Positions 55,418 through 63,996 of a stretch of DNA of 64,000 nt are shown here, piece by piece. Both the position numbers and the translations under genes were made by a program. Source of the DNA: DIGJ01 sp041739345 (GTDB lineage Bacteria > Bacillota > Clostridia > Lachnospirales > Lachnospiraceae); contig JBGSNZ010000022.1 in assembly GCA_041739345.1 (NCBI GenBank), positions 348,094 to 412,093 of the forward strand, read 5' to 3'. The number at the start of each line of letters is the position of its first letter. Within the stretch, counting starts at the first letter, position 1. The notes beneath the pieces are model-generated. The model was not told the DNA's origin and did no database searches. It saw only the letters and a list, made by a program, of their open reading frames with translations.

Positions 55418-55723
55418 ATGAAATATGATGCATTAGGAATGATCGAAACGAAAGGTTTGGTAGGAGCGATTGAAGCGGCCGATGCAATGGTTAAGGCAGC
55501 AAATGTTTTCCTGATTGGTAAAGAACATGTAGGAGGCGGTCTCGTAACGGTAATGGTAAGAGGTGATGTTGGTGCCGTAAAAGCTGCAACGGATGCCGGA
55601 GCAGCAGCTGCACAACGCATTGGTGAACTGATATCTGTTCACGTTATCCCACGTCCGCACGCAGAAGTGGAAGCTATTCTACCAGGTGCAGGAAATAATG
55701 TAGCAAAGGAATCTACAAAATAA
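55418..55723 (+). CDS. BMC-H shell protein 4 (last gene of the operon)
   Basis: 101 residues from the ATG after TTGGAGGTATGTATA. ALGMIETKGLVGAIEAADAMVKAA, MVRGDVGAVKAATDAGAAAA and PRPHAEVEAIL are the canonical BMC-H sequence, close to the main hexamers of other loci. The terminator stem begins immediately after its stop codon. Confidence 0.96.
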   Translation: MKYDALGMIETKGLVGAIEAADAMVKAANVFLIGKEHVGGGLVTVMVRGDVGAVKAATDAGAAAAQRIGELISVHVIPRPHAEVEAILPGAGNNVAKESTK

Positions 55724-55771
55724 GAGTGATATGCCCCCTGTAAAAATAGGACAGGGGGCATATCACTCTTT
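55724..55771 (+). terminator. Perfect 18-bp terminator of the choline operon
   Basis: GAGTGATATGCCCCCTGT (55724-55741) pairs perfectly with ACAGGGGGCATATCACTC (55751-55768) across a nine-base loop and is followed by TTTCT. The T-run is short but the stem is very stable. Confidence 0.9.
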
Positions 55772-55943
55772 CTGTGGAAACAATTGTTTTCGCAGGAGCT
55801 ATTGCTATTTGGTGAAAAACCACTGGCTACTATTATGAATTTACAGGAGAATTAATAGAATAAACTGGGTAAATATGGTATTATATAGGGGTGTAATATA
55901 GTACGTTTAACAGAAAGGGTATACAATTCATAGGGGTGGTTAA

Positions 55944-58900
55944 ATGAAAACAAAGCTTACAAAACAATTTTGGATTACATTGGTTATATTTAGCTTTATT
56001 GGACAGGTAGCATGGGTAGTGGAAAATATGTATTTTAATGTGTTTATTTATAAAATGTTTCATGCATCCGCAGGAAATATTTCGACAATGGTTGGTGCCA
56101 GCGCCATTGTTGCCACGCTGACCACACTTTTTGTCGGAGCGTGGTCGGATAAGGCAGGAAGACGAAAAGTATTTATTTGTGCTGGCTACCTTATTTGGGG
56201 AATTACAATTTTAAGTTTTGCATTTATTCGTGAGGACATTTTAAACCATTTTGTTCCCGTAGCTTTGGTGGCGCCTGTGGGGATAACGTTGGTCATTGTT
56301 ATGGACTGCGTGATGACCTTCTTTGGTTCCAGTGCAAATGATGCATGTTTTAATGCATGGCTTACTGATAAGACAGACAAAACCAATCGTGGGTCGGTAG
56401 AGGGAATTAATTCGATGATGCCTTTGGTTGCAATACTTGCTGTTTTCGGTGGATTTATGTTTTTTGATCTTGAGAAGAAGAGCAGTTGGAGTATCATTTT
56501 TCTTTTGATTGGTGTGATTGTTATTGGGATAGGCATTCTTGGTATTTTTTTAATTCAAGATAACAAATGGAAGGTAGAGAAAAATCAGAAGTATTTTAGT
56601 AATATATTTTATGGATTTCGTCCATCCGTAATAAAAGCGAATCCAATTTTATATTTGACATTAATTACATTTGCTGTATTTGGTATTTCGATTCAGACAT
56701 TTATGCCGTATTTAATCTTATACTATGAAAAATCCCTTAACATGAATAATTATGTATTGATCATGGCACCAGCAATTATAGTAGCCGCAGTGATTACTGC
56801 ATTTTATGGAAGGGCCTATGATAAGTTAGGTTTTAATAAAGCAGTGATTCCAACCATTACTACGTTGATGTTTGGATATATCTTATTATACTTTTTTAAG
56901 AATGTTGGAATGGTATTTATTGGATCGCTATTTATGATGACTGGGTACTTGACGGGAATGGCGGTCTTTGGCGCAATGATTCGAGACTATACGCTAGAAG
57001 ATAAGAATGGACTGTTTCAAGGACTTCGTATTATAGGGCAAGTGCTGATTCCGGGGGTGATAGGTCCTGCAATTGGGGCAGCGGTTTTAGTCAATGCAAA
57101 AATGATTACAAATAGTGATGGTACAAAGTTTTTTATTCCAAATGAAAAGATATTCATGGCGGCCTTTGTTGTAGCTGTTTTCATTTGGATGTTATTGGCA
57201 TTTATTTTTAAGTTGCGGAAATCAACGCACAATCATCTAATGACGAAAGAGGGAGAGAAGCTTACGGATACACCCTGGCAAGAATATCCAAGACCGCAGC
57301 TGAAACGAGATTCTTACTTGAACCTGAATGGAAAGTGGGATTTTGCAGTTACGCATAGCGAACAAATTCCGGAGGCATTTCCAAAACAGATTTTGGTACC
57401 ATTTCCGCCAGAATCACTACTTTCCGGTATCGGAAAAGAAGCAGGAAGGCATGCTAATTTATATTATAGAAAGAAGGTAGTGCTGCCAAAAGGATTCGTA
57501 AAAGGGAAGGTATTACTACATTTTGGTGCAGTTGATCAGATTGCAGTGGTGTATGTGAATGGAAAAGAGGTAGCAACTCACATAGGGGGATATTTGCCAT
57601 TTCAAGTGGATATTACCCCTTATCTGCAGTCAGAAAATACCATTGTCCTTAAAGTAAAAGATACCTTAAATCGAGATTTGCCCTATGGCAAGCAGCGAAG
57701 GCGTCGGGGAGGAATGTGGTATACTCCGGTTTCTGGAATCTGGCAGACCGTATGGATGGAAAGTGTGAGCGAGGATTATATTCAGGAACTACATATTACA
57801 CCAACATTAGAATCCGTTACGATTAAGGTGCTTTCCAGTGCCAAACGAAAAGAAATTACAGTGAAAACAGCTTTGGGAGATATTTGTGAAATATTTGAAG
57901 CGGATGAAATCACGATTCCTATCGAGTGCCCACAACATTGGACGCCGGAGACACCATATTTATATGAATTTGAGATCAAGACGGACAATGATATAATTAC
58001 TTCTTATTTTGCATTAAGAACATTAAGTGTGGAAGTAGTAAATGGCATTTCTAGATTATGTCTGAATGGAAAACCTTATTTTTTTCATGGACTATTGGAT
58101 CAAGGATACTTTAGTGATGGAATCTATCTTCCTGCTGGAATTGATGGATTTCATAAAGACATCAGTACGATGAAGGAACTTGGATTTAACACACTTCGAA
58201 AGCATATTAAAGTGGAACCGCCATGGTTTTATTATCTGTGTGACAAACTGGGAATGGTAGTATTTCAGGATATGGTGAATAATGGGAGATATTCGTATTT
58301 GTTTGATACGATATTACCTACGATAGGTCGGGCGAGACGAAATGATGTAAAGATAGTTAGAAAAAAGGCAGTGAAGGAAAATTTTGAAGTATTTACGAAA
58401 GAGACGATTCATCATTTATATAATTATCCTTCCATTTGTTATTGGACGATTTTCAATGAGGGATGGGGGCAGTTTGACAGTGATGTGATGTATGAAAAAG
58501 TAAAAAAGCAAGATAATACAAGATTTATTGACAGTACATCTGGGTGGTTTTGGCAAACGAAGAGTGATGTACAAAGCCTTCATGTCTATTTCAAACCTGT
58601 AAAAGTAAATGGTGGTGGCCGTCCAATTGTAGTTTCAGAATTCGGAGGATATGTTTATAAAGTGGACGCACACTCGTTTAATCTGAATAAAACATATGGA
58701 TATCGAATTCTAAAAAATCAAGCGGAATTTCAAAATGCACTCAGCAAAGTGTATATGACAGAAATTGCTTCTCAAATTAAGGAAGGACTCTGTGCATCTA
58801 TTTATACACAGGTAAGTGATGTGGAGGATGAAACAAATGGACTCTTTACATATGACAGACGTGTGCTTAAGGTAAACAAAGAAGAAATGCAGGAAATTGC

Positions 58901-58946
58901 AAAAAGCCTTGTGATGAATAATTTAAGTGGAAATTTTTTATTATGA
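55944..58946 (+). CDS. Fusion of MFS permease and GH2 glycoside hydrolase
   Basis: One uninterrupted 1000-residue frame. Residues about 5-430 form a 12-helix major-facilitator permease (GAWSDKAGRRKV loop between helices 2 and 3, MIRDYTLEDKNGLFQGLR later). From about 445 a complete family-2 glycoside hydrolase follows: sugar-binding start (YPRPQLKRDSYLNLNGKWDF), jelly roll with RRRGGMWYTPVSGIWQ, and a TIM barrel with acid/base E839 in IFNEGW and nucleophile E899 in VSEFGG. The enzyme domain would lie in the cytoplasm, splitting a glycoside as it is imported. Specificity (beta-glucuronide, galactoside or other) unknown. A large terminator follows. Confidence 0.93.
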   Translation: MKTKLTKQFWITLVIFSFIGQVAWVVENMYFNVFIYKMFHASAGNISTMVGASAIVATLTTLFVGAWSDKAGRRKVFICAGYLIWGITILSFAFIREDILNHFVPVALVAPVGITLVIVMDCVMTFFGSSANDACFNAWLTDKTDKTNRGSVEGINSMMPLVAILAVFGGFMFFDLEKKSSWSIIFLLIGVIVIGIGILGIFLIQDNKWKVEKNQKYFSNIFYGFRPSVIKANPILYLTLITFAVFGISIQTFMPYLILYYEKSLNMNNYVLIMAPAIIVAAVITAFYGRAYDKLGFNKAVIPTITTLMFGYILLYFFKNVGMVFIGSLFMMTGYLTGMAVFGAMIRDYTLEDKNGLFQGLRIIGQVLIPGVIGPAIGAAVLVNAKMITNSDGTKFFIPNEKIFMAAFVVAVFIWMLLAFIFKLRKSTHNHLMTKEGEKLTDTPWQEYPRPQLKRDSYLNLNGKWDFAVTHSEQIPEAFPKQILVPFPPESLLSGIGKEAGRHANLYYRKKVVLPKGFVKGKVLLHFGAVDQIAVVYVNGKEVATHIGGYLPFQVDITPYLQSENTIVLKVKDTLNRDLPYGKQRRRRGGMWYTPVSGIWQTVWMESVSEDYIQELHITPTLESVTIKVLSSAKRKEITVKTALGDICEIFEADEITIPIECPQHWTPETPYLYEFEIKTDNDIITSYFALRTLSVEVVNGISRLCLNGKPYFFHGLLDQGYFSDGIYLPAGIDGFHKDISTMKELGFNTLRKHIKVEPPWFYYLCDKLGMVVFQDMVNNGRYSYLFDTILPTIGRARRNDVKIVRKKAVKENFEVFTKETIHHLYNYPSICYWTIFNEGWGQFDSDVMYEKVKKQDNTRFIDSTSGWFWQTKSDVQSLHVYFKPVKVNGGGRPIVVSEFGGYVYKVDAHSFNLNKTYGYRILKNQAEFQNALSKVYMTEIASQIKEGLCASIYTQVSDVEDETNGLFTYDRRVLKVNKEEMQEIAKSLVMNNLSGNFLL

Positions 58947-58994
58947 TTAATTAATAAGCCGGAAAATCTTTTCCGGCTTATTAATTAAATTTTT
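58947..58994. terminator. Bidirectional terminator between convergent genes
   Basis: Two 20-base arms (58947-58966 and 58969-58988; core TAAGCCGGAAAA/TTTTCCGGCTTA) are perfect inverted copies, followed by TTTTTT on the plus strand and preceded by A/T-rich sequence. It serves the permease-hydrolase gene and the convergent repeat-protein gene. Confidence 0.93.
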
Positions 58995-59037
58995 TAAAAT
59001 AAGTAGTTGCGACAGCCTCCTTCGAATTTATTTCAAC

Positions 59038-59676
59038 TTAGAAGCATCTAAAATAGAATATATTATTTAAACTAATTCTAGCATAGGTCCAGCCATCTCT
59101 AGTCCACATAAATCCTTCGGTTGCACGAAAACCAATAAAAGTTGGATAAAACCAAAATGTTCTACCATTCCAAAGCCATATAAAAGTGAATTGATTCAAA
59201 CAATATCTAAATTGCCATGCCATATTATTTATTCTGGTTAAATTTCCATATTGTAAATTAAATTCCGATGTTCCTTGAATTGGTATCACGATTCCTCGTG
59301 GTAATTGAGGATTAATGTTAGGTGGCCGCATCATAGGTGGGCGATCAGGGCGATCAGGGCGATCAGGCAAGTCAGGCAGGTCAGGTCGTACAGGTGGTCT
59401 GTCAGGTCTAACGGGTCTGTCAGGTAGGTCAGGTCTGCCAGGTCTGTCAGGTCTGTCGGGTAGGTCAGGTCTACCAGGTCTGTCAGGTCTGTCAGGTCTG
59501 TCAGGTCTATCAGGACGATCCGGGCGATCAGGTCTGTCAGGTTGGCCAGGACGATCTGGTCGTCTTTGAGTAATGTACATACTATCTGAATCATTTTCAT
59601 TATTCGGTAAGAATTGGAATTCCGCAAAATCTAAATCATCGGAATTGTCCTTATTTTCAAAATTATCGTTATTCAA
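59038..59676 (-). CDS. Proline-rich tripeptide-repeat protein of unknown function
   Basis: 212 residues with three parts: an acidic N-terminus (about 1-38), a region (about 39-118) of x-P-D/x-P-G triplets with Pro at every third residue (RPDRPGQPDRP, then many DRP, GRP, DLP units), and an aromatic-rich globular C-terminus (about 130-212: WQFRYCLNQFTFIWLW, FWFYPTF, FMWTRDGWTYARI). TTG start after AAAGG. No signal peptide seen. The repeat should form an extended polyproline-type stalk. Possibly a spore-surface protein, but that is a guess. Confidence 0.7.
   Translation of the reverse strand: MNNDNFENKDNSDDLDFAEFQFLPNNENDSDSMYITQRRPDRPGQPDRPDRPDRPDRPDRPDRPDRPGRPDLPDRPDRPGRPDLPDRPVRPDRPPVRPDLPDLPDRPDRPDRPPMMRPPNINPQLPRGIVIPIQGTSEFNLQYGNLTRINNMAWQFRYCLNQFTFIWLWNGRTFWFYPTFIGFRATEGFMWTRDGWTYARISLNNIFYFRCF
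59330..59562. repeat. Nine-base tandem repeat region encoding P-rich triplets
   Basis: Imperfect tandem 9-base units such as CAGGTCTGT and CAGGGCGAT fill this region. The two DNA strands are both open here; on the plus strand it would read as Gly-x-Ser triplets. Copy number is likely variable by slippage. Confidence 0.85.
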
Positions 59677-59996
59677 GATGATTTACCTTTCTAAATAGTC
59701 ACTTATATATTAATGTATGAATTATAAAACATAGAGTGTGATTGATTTCATAAAAAATCGAACAATATATATCTTTATTTTCTTGTACAATTATTTACAA
59801 AAGATTACTGTTATAGACTGGTAGCTAAAAGCTCTTGGTTATGGTATAATACAAAAGGCTCAAAACCTAGAGATCCAATTTTATTAGAATAACGTATCAT
59901 TAATGTGAAAATTCTTTTCAATGGCAATACGAAAATTTAAATAAAATGAAGCATGAACAAAGAAATCAAAAAAAATGATAGAATCAAGGAGTAAAG
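59677..59996 (+). other. Intergenic region with helicase promoter
   Basis: No credible gene in 320 AT-rich bases. An extended -10 element (TGGTATAAT, TATAAT at 59845-59850) lies about 150 bases before the helicase start, leaving a long 5' leader, which is common for cold-inducible RNA helicases. No well-formed leader structure was seen. Confidence 0.5.
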
Positions 59997-61322
59997 ATGC
60001 AATTTAAAGAATTAAGTGTTATGCCTGCAATATTAAAGGCTTTAGAAAATGAAAATTATTCAGTACCTACACCAATACAAGAAGAGGCAATACCAGCAAT
60101 TTTAAGTGGTAAAGATTTGCTTGGATGTGCACAAACGGGCACAGGAAAAACAGCAGCATTTGCGATACCAACATTACAGTTACTCAGTGAAGAAAAAGTT
60201 CCTCTGACAGGACAAAGAAATATTCGTGCCCTAATTATTACACCTACAAGAGAGCTAGCACTTCAAATCTATGAAAGCTTTTGTACTTATGGTAAATACA
60301 CAAAATTAAAAAGTTGTGTAATCTTTGGAGGGGTTTCTCAAAAACCACAAGAAGAGTCATTACAAAAAGGTGTAGATATCCTTGTGGCAACGCCTGGTAG
60401 ACTCAATGATTTGATCAATCAAAAGTTAATCAATTTAAAACATATTAAAATATTTATATTGGATGAAGCCGACCGCATGTTAGATATGGGCTTTATTAAT
60501 GATGTGAAAAAGGTGATAGCCAAAACACCAAGTAAAAAGCAGACACTACTTTTTTCGGCTACTATGCCGCCATCTATCGAAAAAATGTCAAAAACAATAT
60601 TAAATAGTCCAGTTAAAATAGAGATAACGCCAGAATCTACCACCGTTGATAGCATTGATCAGTATCTATATTATGTTGATCGAGAAAACAAAAAAGACTT
60701 ATTACTACACATTTTAAAAGATAAATCCATTCAATCTGTTCTTGTATTTACACGTACCAAGCATGGCGCTGATCGTATCATACGTCAATTGGCAAAATCA
60801 AAGGTTACAGCACAAGCGATTCATGGAGACAAGTCGCAGAATGCACGTCAAAACGCACTAAATAATTTTAAAAATAAAACATTGCGGGTATTAGTTGCAA
60901 CTGATATCGCAGCAAGAGGAATCGACATTGATGAACTATCACACGTTATAAATTATGATCTTCCAAATGTACCTGAAACTTATGTACATCGTATTGGGCG
61001 AACTGGACGAGCAGGACTTGGCGGGATAGCAATTTCTTTTTGTGATTTTGATGAGAAACCACTTCTTGCTGATATAGAAAAGTTAATCCGAAAACAAATA
61101 AAGGAGATAGAAGATCATCCTTACCCTCTACTCAATACAGCTCCAACGGTAAAAGCGACTCAACCGAGGAGAGAATCTTCAAAAACTGCGGCATCAAAAA
61201 AGGAATCAGCACCAAAGAAAAAAGTGAAAATGGCGGCAAATGGTACTCTAAAAGAAAAAAAGAATAATAATAATCCATATAGGCAAGGACGAAGAGATAA
61301 ATCAGATTATAAATCGAAATAG
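59997..61322 (+). CDS. DEAD-box ATP-dependent RNA helicase
   Basis: 441 residues. Motifs in order: PTPIQEEAIPAIL (Q motif), AQTGTGKTAAF (I), PTRELALQI (Ia), TPGR (Ib), LDEADRML (II), SATMP (III), VLVFTRTK (IV), ATDIAARGIDI (V) and HRIGRTGRAG (VI). A Lys/Arg-rich disordered tail (from about 385) resembles RhlE-type proteins. It should remodel RNA in ribosome assembly, cold adaptation or decay. A hairpin follows at about 61355-61400. Confidence 0.96.
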   Translation: MQFKELSVMPAILKALENENYSVPTPIQEEAIPAILSGKDLLGCAQTGTGKTAAFAIPTLQLLSEEKVPLTGQRNIRALIITPTRELALQIYESFCTYGKYTKLKSCVIFGGVSQKPQEESLQKGVDILVATPGRLNDLINQKLINLKHIKIFILDEADRMLDMGFINDVKKVIAKTPSKKQTLLFSATMPPSIEKMSKTILNSPVKIEITPESTTVDSIDQYLYYVDRENKKDLLLHILKDKSIQSVLVFTRTKHGADRIIRQLAKSKVTAQAIHGDKSQNARQNALNNFKNKTLRVLVATDIAARGIDIDELSHVINYDLPNVPETYVHRIGRTGRAGLGGIAISFCDFDEKPLLADIEKLIRKQIKEIEDHPYPLLNTAPTVKATQPRRESSKTAASKKESAPKKKVKMAANGTLKEKKNNNNPYRQGRRDKSDYKSK

Positions 61323-61351
61323 GAATCATATTTTATTTTGATTATTAGTAA

Positions 61352-61399
61352 GCAGAAAAAGGTCCTCTGAAATGTAATGAATTTCGGAAGACCTTTTCT
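61352..61399 (+). terminator. Imperfect terminator after helicase gene
   Basis: AGAAAAAGGTC pairs with GACCTTTTCT, and the interior GAAAT/ATTTC continues the stem with mismatches. The following bases (GGTTTAATC) are only weakly T-rich. Confidence 0.6.
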
Positions 61400-61599
61400 G
61401 GTTTAATCAATAATCTTTTCGGCTGTGTAATCATAAGGCCGTGAAATGCCGAATAGTAAATGAATCATTCAGTAGAAACTATAAGTGTTACTGGACATTC
61501 TTGCTATAATAGAGTATAAGCGCCCAATATAGAATTATGAAAGGCTAAGGCCTTTAAGGGGAATGCTGATAACTGAAGATTAAAGCAAAGGAAGAAAAA

Positions 61600-62418
61600 G
61601 TGAAACAATTAAATAAAAGAAAACAAAAATTTTTACAACTAATGGATATGTATACTGATCAGGATGTCATAGTTGCATTTTCAGGTGGCGTAGATAGCAC
61701 ATTACTATTAAAAGCGGCATATGAAATGGCAAGGAAAAAGAACCATAAGGTATATGCGGTTACCGTGCATACAACACTTCATCCAATGAATGAAATTCAA
61801 ATGACACAACAGATTGCAAAAGAGATTGGCGCAATCCATTCGATAATTAACGTAGATGAACTGAAGAATGCGGGAATAATGGATAATCCGGTTGACCGTT
61901 GCTACCTATGTAAAAAGTATTTATTTACTAAGCTACGAGAAATAGCTCATAAGCAAGAAGTTATGACAATAATGGATGGAACAAATGAAGATGATTTGCA
62001 TGTTTTTCGCCCGGGAATCAGGGCACTTCGTGAGCTTTCGATAAAAAGCCCGTTGGCAGAAGCAGGTATGACAAAAGAAGATGTGAGAAAAATGGCAGAG
62101 GAATATGGTTTGTCATCAGCAAAAAGACCTTCGGCACCGTGTCTTGCTACTAGATTTCCATATGGAACAAATTTGTCCTATGATAAGATGCAAAATGTGG
62201 AAAAGGGTGAAGATTATTTAAAGACATTAGGTTTTTATAATATAAGACTCCGTGTACATGAGGACATTGCAAGAATAGAGGTAGACACCCAGGATATGAA
62301 TAAATTATTGGAGCACAGGGGTGATGTCATAAGCTACCTAAAAAATCTGGGATATGCCTATGTAACAATCGACCTAGAAGGGTTTCGTTCTGGGAGCATG
62401 GATTACAAAATAGTTTAA
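61600..62418 (+). CDS. larE: LarE-type sulfur transferase (three-cysteine form)
   Basis: 272 residues starting at GTG after AAAGGAAG. The PP-loop ATP site is AFSGGVDSTLLL; KRPSAPCLATRFPYG contains C181, the sulfur-donor position of LarE. C101 and C104 (DRCYLCK) complete a three-Cys set that in some LarE proteins holds a 4Fe-4S cluster, letting sulfide be supplied catalytically and not from the protein's own Cys. LarE makes the nickel-pincer cofactor of lactate racemase and relatives. No larB, larC or larA gene is in the window. A terminator follows. Confidence 0.9.
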   Translation: MKQLNKRKQKFLQLMDMYTDQDVIVAFSGGVDSTLLLKAAYEMARKKNHKVYAVTVHTTLHPMNEIQMTQQIAKEIGAIHSIINVDELKNAGIMDNPVDRCYLCKKYLFTKLREIAHKQEVMTIMDGTNEDDLHVFRPGIRALRELSIKSPLAEAGMTKEDVRKMAEEYGLSSAKRPSAPCLATRFPYGTNLSYDKMQNVEKGEDYLKTLGFYNIRLRVHEDIARIEVDTQDMNKLLEHRGDVISYLKNLGYAYVTIDLEGFRSGSMDYKIV

Positions 62419-62448
62419 AAGATTTAGATTGAAAATTGATGAATAGAA

Positions 62449-62484
62449 ATGAAGCTGGAGATTAACTCTAACTTCATTTTTTTA
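62449..62484 (+). terminator. Intrinsic terminator after larE
   Basis: ATGAAGCTGGAG pairs with CTCTAACTTCAT with two mismatches and a five-base loop, followed by seven T. Confidence 0.8.
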
Positions 62485-62563
62485 TAGTATTTTGTATTTT
62501 AAAGAATATTATCAATTATTTTTGCGGATAATAAATTGAAAATAAAATTAGGAGGTAACTTAA

Positions 62564-62818
62564 ATGATAGCAGGCAATACAAAAATTGCACCACATGAAG
62601 CCTTAGAATTGCATGAAATTATCACATTTAAAAATGTATGTGCTACGAAAGCAGCAACCATGGCAGAACTTGTGAAAGATGAAGAACTAAAGTGTCTATT
62701 AGAAACTGACTATAATGTTGCTCAATCTCAGATTAGTGAACTACAAGAGTTGGTACAAAGAGTTAATTGGACTAATGAGCCTACGGGCGTATCTAGTAGT
62801 TTCAATAATATACATTAA
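62564..62818 (+). CDS. Small spore-coat-associated protein
   Basis: 84 residues with helix-rich sequence HEALELHEIITFKNVCATKAATMAEL and LLETDYNVAQSQISELQEL. It resembles the first half of the ferritin-like fold in small clostridial spore-coat (CotF-related) proteins. Preceded by AGGAGGTAACTTAA. The second coat-type gene lies 13 bases downstream, and the pair probably works together in the spore coat. Typical of spore formers. Confidence 0.75.
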   Translation: MIAGNTKIAPHEALELHEIITFKNVCATKAATMAELVKDEELKCLLETDYNVAQSQISELQELVQRVNWTNEPTGVSSSFNNIH

Positions 62819-62831
62819 GAAAGTAGGCGAT

Positions 62832-63143
62832 ATGATGGTAAATATAATACAAAATTTAGCAGGCATGAAAAATATGACAGAACAGGTAATTGCAACTGAT
62901 TTATTATTAGGATCGAAAACAGCGATTCAAAATTATGCGGTTGCACTTACTGAAACGGTTACACCTGAGGTAAAGGAAACATTACACAGACAGCTCAATT
63001 ACGCGATTGAAAACCATGAAAAAATAACAAACTACATGATTAGTAAGGGTTATTATAATGCATACAATCCACAGGAACAAAGTAAAATCGATATGGTTGC
63101 TTCTGAAAAAGTTATGAATTTACAGAAACAACAATGGACTTAA
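62832..63143 (+). CDS. CotF-family spore coat protein
   Basis: About 103 residues from the ATG at 62832 (or the next codon). DLLLGSKTAIQNYAVALTETVTPEVKETLHRQL and AIENHEKITNYMISKGYYNAYNP are the standard CotF-like sequence, including the C-terminal Tyr-rich KGYYNAYNPQEQ. A longer in-frame extension back to 62715 overlaps the upstream gene and is unlikely. Expected to be made in the mother cell late in sporulation. Confidence 0.88.
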   Translation: MMVNIIQNLAGMKNMTEQVIATDLLLGSKTAIQNYAVALTETVTPEVKETLHRQLNYAIENHEKITNYMISKGYYNAYNPQEQSKIDMVASEKVMNLQKQQWT

Positions 63144-63173
63144 TTATATAATATATAGTTGGAAGAGAATAGT

Positions 63174-63763
63174 ATGATTATCATTCAAAATGGTAAAGTG
63201 TATACAATGACAGGGAAAATATTAGATCCTGGTAACATAGTAATCGAAAATGGAAAGATTATATCAGTAGACGAAAAAATTCCTGCAGATATTCCTGCAG
63301 ATATTCCTGCAGATACTGTGGTTATTGATGCAAAAGGTTTATGGATTTTACCTGGACTTATAGAGGCTCATTGCCACATTGGAATTAAAGAGGATAGGAA
63401 AGGGATGGTAGGTGATTATAATGATACAAAGTCTCCCCTTCTACTAGAAGGTCCATTGCAGCATTATTACGAGAAGAATTATTCAATGCGGTGCAATATA
63501 AAAATAGGAAATTTGCTTCAGTTAATAACAATGAACCATTTGAAGAGGATTTTCGAATGGAATCATGGTTACCCGTTCTGGAAAACAAAGTTCCTCTGAA
63601 AGCTCATGTGCATCGTACGGATGATATTATAACAGCTATTCGAATTGCAAAAGAATTTGGGCTTGAACTCACGCTAGATCATTGTACGGAAGGGCATATT
63701 ATAGCAGAGGAAATTAATAAAAGTGGTTTCCCGGCAATTGTATTTCAAAAATACAGTTATTGA
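63174..63763 (+). pseudogene. Decayed amidohydrolase (imidazolonepropionase-like)
   Basis: The N-terminal 80 residues (MIIIQNGKVYTMTGKILDPG, GLWILPGLIEAHCHIGI) are a normal amidohydrolase start with the metal-binding HCH. Near base 63430 the frame is lost. The next frame gives SPSTRRSIAALLREELFNAVQYK and then LKAHVHRTDDIITAIRIAKEFG and LDHCTEGH, which are conserved interior parts. By comparison with family members, as remembered, about 90 codons are missing at the junction. The C-terminal third is also absent, since the frame ends at FQKYSY. A 12-base tandem repeat at about 63283-63315 adds IPAD units. Confidence 0.85.
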
Positions 63764-63783
63764 GTTAATAAATAACATGAAAA

Positions 63784-63822
63784 AAGATTGGTTTATTTAT
63801 AGCCGGTCTTTTTTATTATAAG
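63784..63822 (+). terminator. Weak stem-loop terminator
   Basis: AAGATTGG pairs with CCGGTCTT using two G-T pairs across TTTATTTATAG, followed by TTTT. It lies 20 bases after the amidohydrolase remnant. Confidence 0.5.
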
Positions 63823-63945
63823 TAATTTTAAAACAAATCTTTTCAAATTACAAATAATAAACTCAAACTTCGCACTTGAATAAGTGCCTATGCACCTTGA
63901 AAATTCAATAATAACTGGCATTAAAATAGCATGAAACCAATGGTT

Positions 63946-63954
63946 TTGGTATAA
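63946..63954 (+). promoter_or_regulatory. Extended -10 promoter element
   Basis: TGGTATAAT is followed by GGAGG at 63984-63988 and an ATG at 63997, so a gene starts at the window edge. An ATG at 63992 meets a stop two codons later. Confidence 0.55.
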
Positions 63955-63996
63955 TTAAGTTACCACACAAAATCATAAAAACCGGAGGCTCATGCT

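Noticed and set aside
59315..59569. Plus-strand open frame with Gly-Arg-Ser / Gly-Leu-Ser triplets, resembling a collagen-like protein
   Set aside because: It is the antisense reading of the nine-base repeats of the minus-strand gene. It has no ribosome-binding site or flanking domain, while the minus-strand frame has a longer protein with distinct N- and C-terminal parts.
61500..61599. Leader before larE with AAAGGC/GCCTTT hairpin, considered as a metal riboswitch
   Set aside because: A single six-base stem with a four-base loop and no multi-helix junction as in known nickel/cobalt riboswitches.
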